Assembly: GCA_963751695.1 (NCBI GenBank)
Contig: CAVVVP010000003.1
Location: 558,001-622,000, forward strand
Direction: 5' to 3'
DNA length: 64,000 nucleotides
DNA from: SZUA-22 sp963751695
GTDB taxonomy: Bacteria; Bacteroidota; Ignavibacteria; Ignavibacteriales; Melioribacteraceae
The stretch's first letter is position 1; each line of letters starts with the position of its first letter. The position numbers and the translations under genes were made by a program. The notes under the pieces were generated by a model. That model was not told the origin of the DNA. It made no database searches and was given only the letters and a program-made list of their open reading frames with translations. This document shows, one piece after another, positions 7,790-17,770 of the stretch.

Positions 7790-8401
7790 ATGGAATATTA
7801 TGAACTTCATCCGGATAATCCGCAGTTAAGATATATTAATAAAGCCGTTGATATTATAAGAAATGGAGGAGTAATTATTTATCCAACCGATACTGTCTAC
7901 GGTCTTGGATGTGATATTTACAATCATGAAGCTGTTAAGAGGATTTATGATATCAAAAATGAATCGGAAACAAAACTGTTCAGCTTTATCTGCCCAGACC
8001 TAAAGGATATTGCAAAGTATGCCAAGGTTTCAGACTATGCCTACAAAACTATTAAACGACTCGTTCCTGGGCCCTATACATTCGTTCTTCCTGCTGCAAA
8101 GGAAGTTCCTAAAAAACTGTGGACGAAAAGAAAGACTGTTGGTATTAGAGTTCCTGATAATCCAATTGCGCTGATGCTAGCTAAGGAGTTAGGTAATCCA
8201 ATTATTAGCACAAGTACAACAACGAGATTGGGAAAAACTCTAAGCAATCCTGAGGAGATTAGAGCAATTTTTGAATTTAATGTTGACTTGATGCTAAGTA
8301 CTGGATCGCTTGCAAATGAATCTTCGAGCATTGTTGATTTAAGTGGTAATGAACCTGAGATTATAAGGGAAGGATCCGGTGACTTGAGCTTGTTCTATTG
8401 A
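7790..8401 (+). CDS. YciO/Sua5/YrdC-family protein (threonylcarbamoyl-AMP synthase-like)
   Basis: The 203-residue YrdC-domain protein begins MEYYELHPDNPQLRYINKAV. This HPDNPQ start is characteristic of the YciO branch rather than TsaC. IIYPTDTVYGLGCD is the nucleotide and substrate pocket, and STSTTTRLGK is the second conserved loop. YrdC/Sua5 proteins make threonylcarbamoyl-AMP for the tRNA t6A modification; YciO proteins share the fold, but their physiological role is less certain. GGAAGG precedes the ATG. It is convergent with the GH20 gene, six bases apart. Confidence 0.85.
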   Translation: MEYYELHPDNPQLRYINKAVDIIRNGGVIIYPTDTVYGLGCDIYNHEAVKRIYDIKNESETKLFSFICPDLKDIAKYAKVSDYAYKTIKRLVPGPYTFVLPAAKEVPKKLWTKRKTVGIRVPDNPIALMLAKELGNPIISTSTTTRLGKTLSNPEEIRAIFEFNVDLMLSTGSLANESSSIVDLSGNEPEIIREGSGDLSLFY

Positions 8402-8407
8402 TCACTG

Positions 8408-10912
8408 TTATTTTTCAATCCAGCTTGTTCGCTTAGTCTGAAAGTTTGGAGCAATGACTGGATACTTATATTTTTTGATTATCGGCTTCTTCCACTTTGC
8501 ACTACTTTTTTCTGCAGGCCTGGTTCTCCATGTCTTGTCAGATAAAATAAGCCTTGTTTCTTCGTCAGTTTTTATTTCCGAAATCACATTAATTCCTGCA
8601 CCAGAATTGCCTCTGTAGCTTTCGGCCCTCACCTCGATGTTATTCCTTCCCGATTTTAAATAGCTAGAAATATCAACAAATAAATATTTCTTTATCTCAA
8701 CTAATAGAGAACCAGAGGAACGAGCAAAAACCTCTCCAACAAATTCTCCATTTACATAAAGTTTTGCATGACCTTGTCCCATGAGCTGGAGGAGAGCACT
8801 TTCTACATCTCCTTTAACTATAAACTCCTTCTTAAAATTTGCTTTGTCGTATGCTTTTCGCCGATTCTTTGCACAATAGATCCAACTGCTTTCTATTTCT
8901 GGACTAATGATAGTATCATTACTGATTTGTTGTTCACTCTCTTGGAAGTATGAGATAAGTCTATTAAACTTATCTAGTACCATACCGAGATTTTCCGGTT
9001 TATAATAGTTCAACCAGATTTGTTCATATTGGTCTTTAAGTGTGTTTAGCTCGACAATGTTTTGACTAATCATTCCTGCAAGATCAATAGATCCAAGCTC
9101 CTCTTCAATCCAGGCGATATCTTGCTTAATTTTTTCTTTGTCTACTTTTTTAGATTTTAACTTTTCTCTTAATTCCGTTAAACTCAAACGCTGCTGCAAG
9201 AAGTAACTTGTTTTAAGCTTGTTTATATACCAATAATCAAGATAAATTAAATATCGCAGTAGCTCAAAGTGATCGGGATTTCTTGATATTATTGGTTCGA
9301 ACTCATCCATAATTTCATAGGCATGCGGGAGCGTCCATTCCATCCAATTTATAGTTTCTTCTCGGTTGGTTCTTGATTGCCACCATGCGCTATTTCTTAA
9401 ATTCAATGCTGGATGTCTCCAGACTTCATTCCAATTCAGTTGATTGAATTGGTTACTGAAGATTTTATATAACTCATTCAGACGGTCATCTCTAATACCG
9501 AAAAAATCAGCCCAAAATTTATTGTTAAAATCTGATATTTTACTTTTATCATAGCTCCATGAACATTGAGCAGACCAAGCATAACCGAACAGAGCAAATT
9601 CTTTAAATGTTTCAGCCCCATAGTCACCCCAGTTGGAGTTAATCATTCCAGCAGAAGTTTTATCAATTCCATTTTTAATATAGCTGCTAATATTTGGAAG
9701 CCCAGTCTGGTAATTTGGAAAAGTCGTTTTGAAATTCCATACAGATGGGCTAACGAGATAATTAAAACCAGCCTTTTTAAAAACGTTCGTAGACTTATAA
9801 TTTGTTTCCGCATTATAATCCCAATCGACAATAACTATGTCTTTAGGAATCATTTCCAAAATACTCTGGTTATCAATAAGAATATCGCCGTACATCATAA
9901 CTTTTTTATTATTCTTTTTGCAGATTTCGTATACACGCTTATAATGATTACCTAGAACCTCAGATAAACTTGAATTTGAAACAAGATCTTTACTTTTGCC
10001 TTTACCTGCATCATAGCTTTCATCCGCTCCGATATGAATATATTCGGAAGGGAATAACTCAAAAACCTCACCTAACAAATTTTCAAGAAAAAGGTATATT
10101 CCTTCATCCGAAATATTTAGTGAAGCAGCCCCGGGAAATTCTGCATACTCTAAAAATTCATCTTGAGTTAAGATGTTTTCAAAATGACCGAGTGTTTGGA
10201 ATATAGGAATAACATCAATAAACCTTTCTTCAGCATATTGAACTATATCCCTTACTTCACCTTTGGTCAAAGCTCCTCGATTTTTCCCAATGGAAGGATA
10301 GGAATCAAACTCTAACATATCTTCGATGTAAGGCATGTAAGTATTCATTTTGTATCTAGCCATAAAATCGAGGACTCTGTAAAAATTATTGAGGGTTGAC
10401 ACTTGTCCTCTACTTATATCATCAGAAACTCCTCTTATATTAAGATCTGGCCAATCTTGGATATCCACGCTTTGAAGTTGATTTGAAGGGGTGTTTTCGA
10501 TCAGCTGAATTAAACTGATTGCTCCATAAAACACAGCTTTGGGAGAAAGCCCAGTAATTGTAATTCTACTCTCATCGATTGTCAATTGGTAGGCTTGAAG
10601 TTCTATAGCACTGTCCAGTTCTGCTTCAAATGGTAAAACATCAGCTATTTGTAAAAAGATATTTCCATTTCCCTGTTTGATTTCCGGTTCAATATTATGG
10701 TACTCAAGCAAACTATTTTCAATTAACTCAGAACAAAACTCCAGTGCATCATCTGTATAGCCGATTGAGAGGTTGTTGGTCGAAAGTTCAAATACCCCAG
10801 TTTTATAGCTAATTTTTTGAGGCTCAGGTATAATTATTGTTTTAGAAAAGGAATTTCCAGAAATAATTTGAGTAAAGATCAATAAAAATATATAAACAAA
10901 AATCTGTTGCAA
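8408..10912 (-). CDS. secreted family 20 glycosyl hydrolase (beta-N-acetylhexosaminidase type)
   Basis: An 834-residue protein with a signal peptide (IFVYIFLLIFTQIISG). The N-terminal part (about 25-145) resembles the GH20 b domain (IIPEPQKISYKTGVFEL). The TIM barrel follows from about residue 150, with the acid/base pair D297-E298 in YIHIGADESYDAG, the GH20 active-site position. After the barrel, roughly 590-670 is a helical coiled segment, and the last 150 residues form a beta-rich module (KLYVNGEFVGEVFARS) like a carbohydrate-binding or galactose-binding domain. It probably trims N-acetylglucosamine or N-acetylgalactosamine from glycans in the periplasm or outside the cell. The usual HIGGDE motif reads HIGADE here, a small deviation. 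Confidence 0.85.
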   Translation of the reverse strand: MQQIFVYIFLLIFTQIISGNSFSKTIIIPEPQKISYKTGVFELSTNNLSIGYTDDALEFCSELIENSLLEYHNIEPEIKQGNGNIFLQIADVLPFEAELDSAIELQAYQLTIDESRITITGLSPKAVFYGAISLIQLIENTPSNQLQSVDIQDWPDLNIRGVSDDISRGQVSTLNNFYRVLDFMARYKMNTYMPYIEDMLEFDSYPSIGKNRGALTKGEVRDIVQYAEERFIDVIPIFQTLGHFENILTQDEFLEYAEFPGAASLNISDEGIYLFLENLLGEVFELFPSEYIHIGADESYDAGKGKSKDLVSNSSLSEVLGNHYKRVYEICKKNNKKVMMYGDILIDNQSILEMIPKDIVIVDWDYNAETNYKSTNVFKKAGFNYLVSPSVWNFKTTFPNYQTGLPNISSYIKNGIDKTSAGMINSNWGDYGAETFKEFALFGYAWSAQCSWSYDKSKISDFNNKFWADFFGIRDDRLNELYKIFSNQFNQLNWNEVWRHPALNLRNSAWWQSRTNREETINWMEWTLPHAYEIMDEFEPIISRNPDHFELLRYLIYLDYWYINKLKTSYFLQQRLSLTELREKLKSKKVDKEKIKQDIAWIEEELGSIDLAGMISQNIVELNTLKDQYEQIWLNYYKPENLGMVLDKFNRLISYFQESEQQISNDTIISPEIESSWIYCAKNRRKAYDKANFKKEFIVKGDVESALLQLMGQGHAKLYVNGEFVGEVFARSSGSLLVEIKKYLFVDISSYLKSGRNNIEVRAESYRGNSGAGINVISEIKTDEETRLILSDKTWRTRPAEKSSAKWKKPIIKKYKYPVIAPNFQTKRTSWIEK

Positions 10913-11009
10913 AAGACACCATGTTTTAAAATTAAGATTATTTTTGAGGAAAATAAATAAACTAAAACCATTATCCTTTATTTGGCTTAACTAATAGTAA
11001 AATCAAAAT

Positions 11010-11684
11010 TTATTTCTTTTTTTTTGGCTTAAACCCAATTCGATGAAAAGGATTTACTACACTTGTTACTATGTTTCTAGAATGAGCAAAAATTCTTTTC
11101 AATGCCCTAATATAAATCGCAAGCGCTACTGCACTTCCACTTGGTAGTGATGGATCCTCTCCTCTGATAAGTGAAGCTATTTTCTCATCGCACACTCTTG
11201 GAATCCACTTATACTCTTTTAATAACTGAAGTGCTGCAGATTCATCTGAGTTTTTGAAACAATTTATGGTTCTATCAAGGCTATCTGACAAAGCATTTTC
11301 AATCCGAATTAACTCTTCCTCAAATTCCCCTGCATGTAGCCTTTGAGGATGATTTTGTGCTATTTCCACAATGTTTTTTGTAAAATCGCCAATTCTTTCA
11401 ATATCAATTACTATGCTAACTAAAACCATTCCGGATGTTAACTCATCCGTTCCAGCCATAATTAAGTGATTTAGAACATCTTTTCTAACTTCACGTTGAT
11501 ATTTATTAATTTCAGAATCTTGATCGTTTATATCATATTTAGATAGGTTTGTATCAGTCTCTCGCAATGTTTGACGTGATTCTGAAAACATTATCTTTGT
11601 AAGATCAAGCATATCATATGATCTCTTAAATGCTCTATCCATTAAAGAATCGGATGTAAAAACAGACAAAATTTCTTTTATCAC
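11010..11684 (-). CDS. PhoU-domain protein
   Basis: The 224-residue all-helical protein has PhoU-like repeats: LVSIVIDIERIGDFTKNIVEIA (about 97-118) is the conserved D-x-E-R-I-x-D-x-x-x-N segment. A second helix near 190-210 (IYIRALKRIFAHSRNIVTSVV) matches the second repeat with weaker acidic residues. The C-terminus is a basic KPKKKK tail. It lies eight bases downstream of the Na/Pi cotransporter and is surely co-transcribed. In many bacteria this domain is fused to the C-terminus of NptA-type transporters; here it is a separate protein that probably regulates transport. Confidence 0.82.
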   Translation of the reverse strand: MIKEILSVFTSDSLMDRAFKRSYDMLDLTKIMFSESRQTLRETDTNLSKYDINDQDSEINKYQREVRKDVLNHLIMAGTDELTSGMVLVSIVIDIERIGDFTKNIVEIAQNHPQRLHAGEFEEELIRIENALSDSLDRTINCFKNSDESAALQLLKEYKWIPRVCDEKIASLIRGEDPSLPSGSAVALAIYIRALKRIFAHSRNIVTSVVNPFHRIGFKPKKKK

Positions 11685-11692
11685 AAAAAACC

Positions 11693-12814
11693 TCAGCTAA
11701 AAATTATAATAATTGATATTGGAATAATAAAAAACAAAATAATTACATATGCAACAGGAATCAGTTTATTTTTGGTGGAGTAGTCAGCAAACTTCTGTGC
11801 AATGTGTATTGGAACTCTCTTTAGAGGCCACCAAACAACTATTCCACTAATGTTAAATAATAAATGAGCAAATGCTACAGTAATTGCTGCGGGATTGCTA
11901 GTAATTAGAGCAGCCAACATTGCTGTAATAGTTGTTCCGATATTAGCACCAAGTGTATAAGGAAATATTTGAATTAAAGTTAATAGACCGGCACCAGCCA
12001 TCGGCACGACAAGTGACGTTGTTATTGAACTGCTCTGGACCAAAATTGTTAATAATAATCCAATAATAAAGGCCCTGAATGCGGTACTAAAAAGGAATTT
12101 ATCGAACCAAGCTTTTGCCTTGGAAACCACTAAAGTTTTTAATGAATCTGTTATGTACTTTAGTGCAAGAAAGAGCAATAAAACTGCCAACAACAGTGCA
12201 ATCCATTTATAAAGAGAAGTATCCCCTAAATAAAATCTAAATTCGCTTATAATTAGTTTAGAAACAGGTTTCGTTACTAATTTAACTGGACTTAATAATT
12301 CAAGTCCTACAGCGTTCTGAAAAACATTTTCTAATTTGGTTGCAAAAAATCCAAGAAAATTAGTAGTCAGTTGTATTGGGAATATTACTATAACCGACAG
12401 AAAGTTGAAAAAATCATGAACGGTAGCTGCAGCAAACGCCCTCTTGAACTCATTACTTCTATTAATCTGAGGAAGAGAAGCAATTGTGTTGGTGATGGAA
12501 GTACCAATATTTGCCCCCATTATTATTGGTATAGCCGTATCAATGGTTAAAGCACCTCCAGCAACCATTCCAACAACTATTGATGTTGTGGACGAAGAAC
12601 TTTGGATAATTGAAGTAGCCAGAATACCAATAAATAATCCAACAAATGGATTGGTTGTTGTTTCAATAAGTTTTGTAGATAGCTCCTTTCCAAAAAGTTT
12701 TAATGAATCTCCCATCAATTGCAGGCTTAGAAAAAACAGATATAGAAAAAGCAATAATTTGAGAGCTGCAATTACATTGGGGTACTTTTGTGTAAGATCT
12801 TTAAAACCTATCAT
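11693..12814 (-). CDS. Na/Pi cotransporter family protein (NptA type)
   Basis: A 373-residue membrane protein built from two inverted Na_Pi_cotrans repeats. Each repeat contains the QSSS signature: ATSIIQSSSSTTSIVVGMVAGG in the first half and TILVQSSSITTSLVVPMAGAG in the second, each followed by a GANIGT motif. This is the sodium-dependent phosphate transporter fold (PF02690). About eight to nine hydrophobic helices are visible, and the protein lacks the C-terminal PhoU domain that the next gene supplies. It diverges from the PiT gene across a 158-base gap that carries a possible Pho box. Confidence 0.88.
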   Translation of the reverse strand: MIGFKDLTQKYPNVIAALKLLLFLYLFFLSLQLMGDSLKLFGKELSTKLIETTTNPFVGLFIGILATSIIQSSSSTTSIVVGMVAGGALTIDTAIPIIMGANIGTSITNTIASLPQINRSNEFKRAFAAATVHDFFNFLSVIVIFPIQLTTNFLGFFATKLENVFQNAVGLELLSPVKLVTKPVSKLIISEFRFYLGDTSLYKWIALLLAVLLLFLALKYITDSLKTLVVSKAKAWFDKFLFSTAFRAFIIGLLLTILVQSSSITTSLVVPMAGAGLLTLIQIFPYTLGANIGTTITAMLAALITSNPAAITVAFAHLLFNISGIVVWWPLKRVPIHIAQKFADYSTKNKLIPVAYVIILFFIIPISIIIIFS

Positions 12815-12866
12815 AAATCACAAGGAGTAATTGTGTGGTTATACAGTAATTAAATTGACTATAAAT

Positions 12867-12906
12867 TTAACAATAACTTAACATTAAAATTATGATTTAA
12901 TGTTAA
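12867..12906. promoter_or_regulatory. possible Pho box plus inverted repeat between divergent phosphate transporters
   Basis: Two TTAACA hexamers start at 12867 and 12878, exactly one helical turn (11 bp) apart, matching the TT-A-ACA direct-repeat layout of PhoP/PhoB operators. The second hexamer is also the left end of a perfect inverted repeat: TTAACATTAAA (12878-12888) and TTTAATGTTAA (12896-12906), with a 7-bp spacer. The site lies in the gap between the NptA and PiT genes, so one regulator could serve both directions. The assignment to a Pho regulator is inferred from spacing and context. Confidence 0.5.
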
Positions 12907-12972
12907 ATTTTGTTGATCTTTCAACAATACTTTTTGATAAATTGTTATCAATTAATTATTTGAGGAAATGAA

Positions 12973-15231
12973 TTGGAATTAATAATTATTGCAGTTGTTA
13001 TTTTAGCAATCTTTGCCGTTACTGACCTTATAGTTGGAGTAAGTAATGACGCAGTTAATTTCTTGAATTCTGCTATAGGATCAAAGGCCGCACCCCGTTG
13101 GATTATATTAACGATAGCTTCAGCTGGTATTCTTTTTGGGACCACTTTTTCTACTGGGTTAATGGAAGTAGCACGAAAAGGGATATTTCATCCCGAGATG
13201 TTCATGCTACCAGAGATTATGACGATATTTCTTGCAGTAATGTTAACAGATGTACTACTGCTTGATCTTTTTAATACTTTTGGTCTTCCCACTTCAACAA
13301 CAGTATCCATCGTATTTGAACTCCTAGGTGCTGCAGTGGCAGTTTCCTTTATAAAAATATTGAGTTCAGATCAAACAATTCTTGATCTGCAAACATACAT
13401 CAATTCAGAAAAAGCCTTTGCAATAATTTCGGGAATACTGTTGTCCGTGGCAATTGCATTTACTGTTGGAGCGATCGTTCAATACATCAGTAGATTGATT
13501 TTTACATTTGATTACGAGAAAAAACTGAAGCGATATGGAGCGATCTGGGGCTCAGTAGCATTGACTGCGATTTTATTTTTTATTTTAATTAAGGGAGCAA
13601 AACATTCCTCCTTTATGTCTTCCGAGATTAAAGATTGGATAAAAATTAACACATTAAATATTATTTTAACCAGTGTGGTTTTTTGGACGATAGTACTACA
13701 ATTTGTGATATGGTTTACTAGAGTGAACATATTAAAGATTATCATCCTTGTCGGTACTTTTGCTCTAGCACTAGCATTTGCTGCGAACGATTTGGTCAAC
13801 TTTATTGGAGTGCCACTAGCCGGCCTGGCATCATATGAAGCAGCATTAGAGGTTGTGGGAGATCCATCCAAATTGCTGATGACAGCACTATCTGAACCTG
13901 TTCAAACAAGCACATTTTTACTTTTGCTTGCTGGATTGATAATGGCAGTAACTCTATGGTTTTCAAAGAAAGCTCAAACAGTTACAAAGACAGAAATAAA
14001 CTTGGGAAGACAGTCTGAGGGTTTTGAAAGATTTGAGTCATCCTTACTAGCAAGAAAGCTAGTAAAAACAAGCATGCTCCTTAGTAATAACATAAAAAAA
14101 ATTGTACCATTCCCAATTCTTACTGCATTAGATAAAAGATTCGAAAATGCTAATGTAATAAATGGATCGAAAAATTCTTTGGAAGCTCCCTCGTTTGATC
14201 TTATTCGTGCCTCTGTAAACTTAATGGTCGCAAGTATTTTGATATCATTTGCTACGAATCTAAAACTACCTCTCTCAACCACATATGTAACGTTCATGGT
14301 CGCCATGGGAACTTCACTCGCAGATCGAGCATGGGGTAGAGAAAGCGCTGTTTACAGAGTTACTGGTGTAATTACTGTAATAGGAGGATGGTTCTTTACT
14401 GCCCTTAGTGCTTTCACAGCTGCAGCCGTAGTGGCTACTGTTCTTTATTATGGGGAAATATATGCTTTGGTAATTTTTGTTCTTTTTGCCGGATACATCC
14501 TTATAAAATCACATGTTCTTCATAAGAAAAGAGAAGAAGCGGATAAAGAATTAGAAGATTTTGATTTACCTGGAGATGACAGCTCGGAATTAGAAGGTTT
14601 GAATTCCACCATTAATAACAATTCGAAACTTTTTAAAATCACTAGCAGCATAATTGAAAATTCAGTTTCAGCATTGATTAATGAAGATTTAGATAAATTA
14701 GCAGACTTGAAAAACGATGTCAAAAAACATAAAAAGAGAGTAAACCAAGTCATTAATAGTATATTTGAAGTAGTAAAACTACAAAGTGAAGAATCTACAA
14801 AGAAAGAAAAAAGATACGGCAAAATTATTGGTGCTTTGCAAGAGATCCAATCCAATACTTTTGATATTTGGCAATCTTGTTATACTCATATTAACAACCA
14901 TCATCGTCCCCCGGGAGATTCTCAGAGAGCTGACCTTAAAGAGATTACTTCAAAGCTTTTAAAGCAAGTTGAGTTAACAGAAGAGGCTCTTAAGAATATA
15001 GATAACTATAATGAAGAACAGCTCAACAAATCAATTGAGAAATTTGAACAAAGCCTATCGGTAGTTGATCAGAACCAAATTCTGAGAATTAAAACATCCG
15101 AGGGATCTGTTAGAAGAAGTATTTTGTTCCTTGATCTAATTGCGGATCTTGAGAATATTTCAAATCAAGTAAGCCAATTATTTAGACTTTATGTAAAGAA
15201 CTATTCCGGATTGAAACAAACAGAAAATTGA
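12973..15231 (+). CDS. PiT-family inorganic phosphate transporter fused to a PhoU-like domain
   Basis: The start is TTG at 12973, preceded by GAGGAAA; the ATG at 12969 is out of frame and stops at once. Residues 1-520 form the PiT fold: two copies of the PHO-4 signature, GVSNDAVNFLNSAIG near the N-terminus and a second AANDLVNFIGVPLAGL repeat near 275, with about ten to twelve helices. Residues 530-745 are soluble and helical, like the PhoU/DUF47 proteins. It imports phosphate driven by protons or cations. The fusion (752 residues against about 500 for plain PiT) is seen in Bacteroidota. A hairpin terminator follows the stop. Confidence 0.9.
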   Translation: MELIIIAVVILAIFAVTDLIVGVSNDAVNFLNSAIGSKAAPRWIILTIASAGILFGTTFSTGLMEVARKGIFHPEMFMLPEIMTIFLAVMLTDVLLLDLFNTFGLPTSTTVSIVFELLGAAVAVSFIKILSSDQTILDLQTYINSEKAFAIISGILLSVAIAFTVGAIVQYISRLIFTFDYEKKLKRYGAIWGSVALTAILFFILIKGAKHSSFMSSEIKDWIKINTLNIILTSVVFWTIVLQFVIWFTRVNILKIIILVGTFALALAFAANDLVNFIGVPLAGLASYEAALEVVGDPSKLLMTALSEPVQTSTFLLLLAGLIMAVTLWFSKKAQTVTKTEINLGRQSEGFERFESSLLARKLVKTSMLLSNNIKKIVPFPILTALDKRFENANVINGSKNSLEAPSFDLIRASVNLMVASILISFATNLKLPLSTTYVTFMVAMGTSLADRAWGRESAVYRVTGVITVIGGWFFTALSAFTAAAVVATVLYYGEIYALVIFVLFAGYILIKSHVLHKKREEADKELEDFDLPGDDSSELEGLNSTINNNSKLFKITSSIIENSVSALINEDLDKLADLKNDVKKHKKRVNQVINSIFEVVKLQSEESTKKEKRYGKIIGALQEIQSNTFDIWQSCYTHINNHHRPPGDSQRADLKEITSKLLKQVELTEEALKNIDNYNEEQLNKSIEKFEQSLSVVDQNQILRIKTSEGSVRRSILFLDLIADLENISNQVSQLFRLYVKNYSGLKQTEN

Positions 15232-15237
15232 AGCAAA

Positions 15238-15264
15238 TAAGCCCCAGTATCATGCTGGGGCTTA
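15238..15264 (+). terminator. hairpin terminator after the PiT gene
   Basis: A perfect 10-bp stem (TAAGCCCCAG and CTGGGGCTTA) with a 7-base loop begins seven bases after the stop codon. The T run behind it is weak (AGTTTC), so it may be a processing or partial termination site. Confidence 0.65.
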
Positions 15265-15349
15265 AGTTTCAGCACTTATCCTTCCAGAGAATTCTCCACA
15301 AAATTCGTTAAGTTTACGAGTGAAATATGTTACATTTTGAAATTTAGTT

Positions 15350-17770
15350 ATGCCAGCAGAAGCAAATACAGTCGAAAAAATAATTTGTTACCATTGTGGA
15401 TTAGATTGCCCATCAGATGATATAAAGATTAATGAAAAATATTTTTGTTGTAATGGTTGCAAGACAGTTTATGAGATGCTTTACACAAATGACCTTTGTG
15501 ATTACTATGCAATTGAAAAGACTCCAGGTATCAGCAAAAAAAATGAAACAAAGCGAAATTTTGATTTTCTTGATGATACGGATCTTAAACAAAAACTTAT
15601 TGATTTTACAGATGCAAAACTCACAACCATTACATTTGATATTCCACAAATGCACTGTAGTTCCTGTGTCTGGATATTAGAAAATCTATATAAATTCGAT
15701 GAAGGAATTGTTTTTTCGGAGGTGGATTTTCTACAAAAAACCTTAGCCGTCAAATATGTTGAAGAAAAAACCTCTCTTCGAAAAGTTGTTGAACTCCTTG
15801 ATTCACTTGGATACCTGCCAAACTTAAGTTTGGAAGAAAAAAAAGAAGATAAAGTAAAGGACGAATATAAACGGCTCTATTATAAGATCGGTATAGCAGG
15901 TTTTAGTTTTGGCAATGTAATGCTTCTTAGTTTTCCAGAGTATTTATCGATTACAGATAAAGTAACTCAGGATATGCAAGTAATTTTCAATTGGATAATG
16001 ATTGCCCTTTCACTTCCAGTCTTTTTATACAGTGCTAGCGAATATTATATTTCTGCATACAAAGGGTTAAAAAATAGGATCGTAAATATTGATGCTCCAA
16101 TTACACTTGGAATTTTTGTTCTATTCTTTAGAAGTTTATATGAAATTTTTATCGGGGACGGAGTAGGTTATCTTGACTCAATGACAGCTTTAGTCTTTTT
16201 ACTTCTTACAGGGAAAATATTTCAGAATAAAACTTACGATGCAATGAATTTTGAAAGAAACTATAAGTCTTACTTTCCAATTGCCGTAACAATTAGAAAG
16301 GATGGTAGAGAGACAACCATTCCTGTGGAGAAGCTGGAAGTTGGTCAACGGATAGTCGTAAAGAACAATGAATTAATCCCAGCAGACTCTGTTCTTATAA
16401 GTGAGAGAGCACATATCGATTATAGTTTTGTTACCGGTGAATCGAATCCAATTGAAGCAATAAATGGCGATTTGATTTACGCCGGTGGAAAAGAAATTGG
16501 AGAAGCTATTGAGGTAGAAACAGTGAAAGAGGTTTCGCAAAGTTATTTAACACAATTATGGAATAGCAAAGCATTTTCAGAATCCTACGAAAGTAAGATC
16601 GACAGTACAGTAAATTTTGTTAGCAAATATTTTACAGCGATCATTCTAACCATTGCAGTCTCGTCATTTCTTTATTGGTGGACAACCGATTTAGAGTTGG
16701 CTTTCAATGCTTTTACAGCAGTTCTTATTATTGCATGTCCCTGTGCGCTTGCTCTTTCTACCCCCTTCACACTTGGCAATACTCAGAGGATTTTTGGAAG
16801 AAACAAATTCTATGTTAAGAATACATCTATAATAGAGAAACTATCAGAGATTACGTCTATTGTATTCGATAAAACGGGCACTATTACAGAAACTACTCAA
16901 GCAGAAATTAATTTTGTTGGAAATGAGTTATCTAATGAAGAAATGCTCATAATAAAAGCTTTGGTTCGAAATTCTCCTCATCCTCTTAGTTTCAAGATCG
17001 CTCAGTTGCTTAACGTAAAACCGCAATCCAAAGTGGAGAATTACCAAGAAATCGAAGGAGAGGGAATTTGTGGATCAGTGAACGGTCGATCCGTTAAGAT
17101 AGGATCCAATGCATTTACATCTAATGAATTAACTCAATTAAACAAAGTGGTTAGTGATAATTCCACGAGCGTTTATGTTTCTATAGATAATAAACAACTA
17201 GGATACTATAAAATTTCTAATGTTTATAGGAAAGGATTTAAAACTGTAATTGATTCGCTGAAGAATAAATATAGGATGTATATTCTCTCTGGAGATAATG
17301 ATGGAGAAAAAGAAAAACTGATGGAGTTTTTTTCAGAACAAGGTCATTTATTCTTTAATCAATCGCCGCACGATAAACTAAACTTTATTGAAAAATTGCA
17401 AAATGAGAAAGAACATACTTTAATGATAGGAGATGGGCTCAACGATGCTGGAGCGTTGATAAAAAGCGATGTGGGTATTTCCATTTCTGAAGACATTAAT
17501 AATTTCTCTCCTGCTTGCGACGGTATTCTAGATGCAAAATCCTTTAAATATTTAAAAGATTTTATTAGATTCTCAATCACAAGTAAGAGAATTATTATTA
17601 TAAGTTTCATCATTTCGTTTTTATATAATTTAGTCGGTATTAGTTTCGCAGTTCAGGGAACTCTTTCTCCAGTAATCTCTGCCATATTAATGCCGATTAG
17701 TTCAATATCAATTGTAGTATTTACAACAGTGACAACAAACTTAATTGCAAAAAATAAGGGTTTCCTATAA
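15350..17770 (+). CDS. ccoI: copper P1B-type ATPase for cbb3 oxidase assembly (CcoI/FixI)
   Basis: This is an 806-residue heavy-metal P-type ATPase. The N-terminus has a cysteine-rich module (CYHCGLDC and FCCNGCKTVYEML, residues 13-45), then an HMA domain with MHCSSC near 102. The CPC ion-binding motif is C463-P464-C465, the phosphorylated aspartate is D507 in DKTGT, SPHPL is the HP motif, and GDGLNDAG is the hinge. It exports or delivers copper to the periplasmic face for CcoN maturation. The next gene, ccoS, starts at its stop codon, and the cbb3 subunits follow, which fixes the role as CcoI rather than a general copper-detoxifying CopA. Confidence 0.92.
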   Translation: MPAEANTVEKIICYHCGLDCPSDDIKINEKYFCCNGCKTVYEMLYTNDLCDYYAIEKTPGISKKNETKRNFDFLDDTDLKQKLIDFTDAKLTTITFDIPQMHCSSCVWILENLYKFDEGIVFSEVDFLQKTLAVKYVEEKTSLRKVVELLDSLGYLPNLSLEEKKEDKVKDEYKRLYYKIGIAGFSFGNVMLLSFPEYLSITDKVTQDMQVIFNWIMIALSLPVFLYSASEYYISAYKGLKNRIVNIDAPITLGIFVLFFRSLYEIFIGDGVGYLDSMTALVFLLLTGKIFQNKTYDAMNFERNYKSYFPIAVTIRKDGRETTIPVEKLEVGQRIVVKNNELIPADSVLISERAHIDYSFVTGESNPIEAINGDLIYAGGKEIGEAIEVETVKEVSQSYLTQLWNSKAFSESYESKIDSTVNFVSKYFTAIILTIAVSSFLYWWTTDLELAFNAFTAVLIIACPCALALSTPFTLGNTQRIFGRNKFYVKNTSIIEKLSEITSIVFDKTGTITETTQAEINFVGNELSNEEMLIIKALVRNSPHPLSFKIAQLLNVKPQSKVENYQEIEGEGICGSVNGRSVKIGSNAFTSNELTQLNKVVSDNSTSVYVSIDNKQLGYYKISNVYRKGFKTVIDSLKNKYRMYILSGDNDGEKEKLMEFFSEQGHLFFNQSPHDKLNFIEKLQNEKEHTLMIGDGLNDAGALIKSDVGISISEDINNFSPACDGILDAKSFKYLKDFIRFSITSKRIIIISFIISFLYNLVGISFAVQGTLSPVISAILMPISSISIVVFTTVTTNLIAKNKGFL

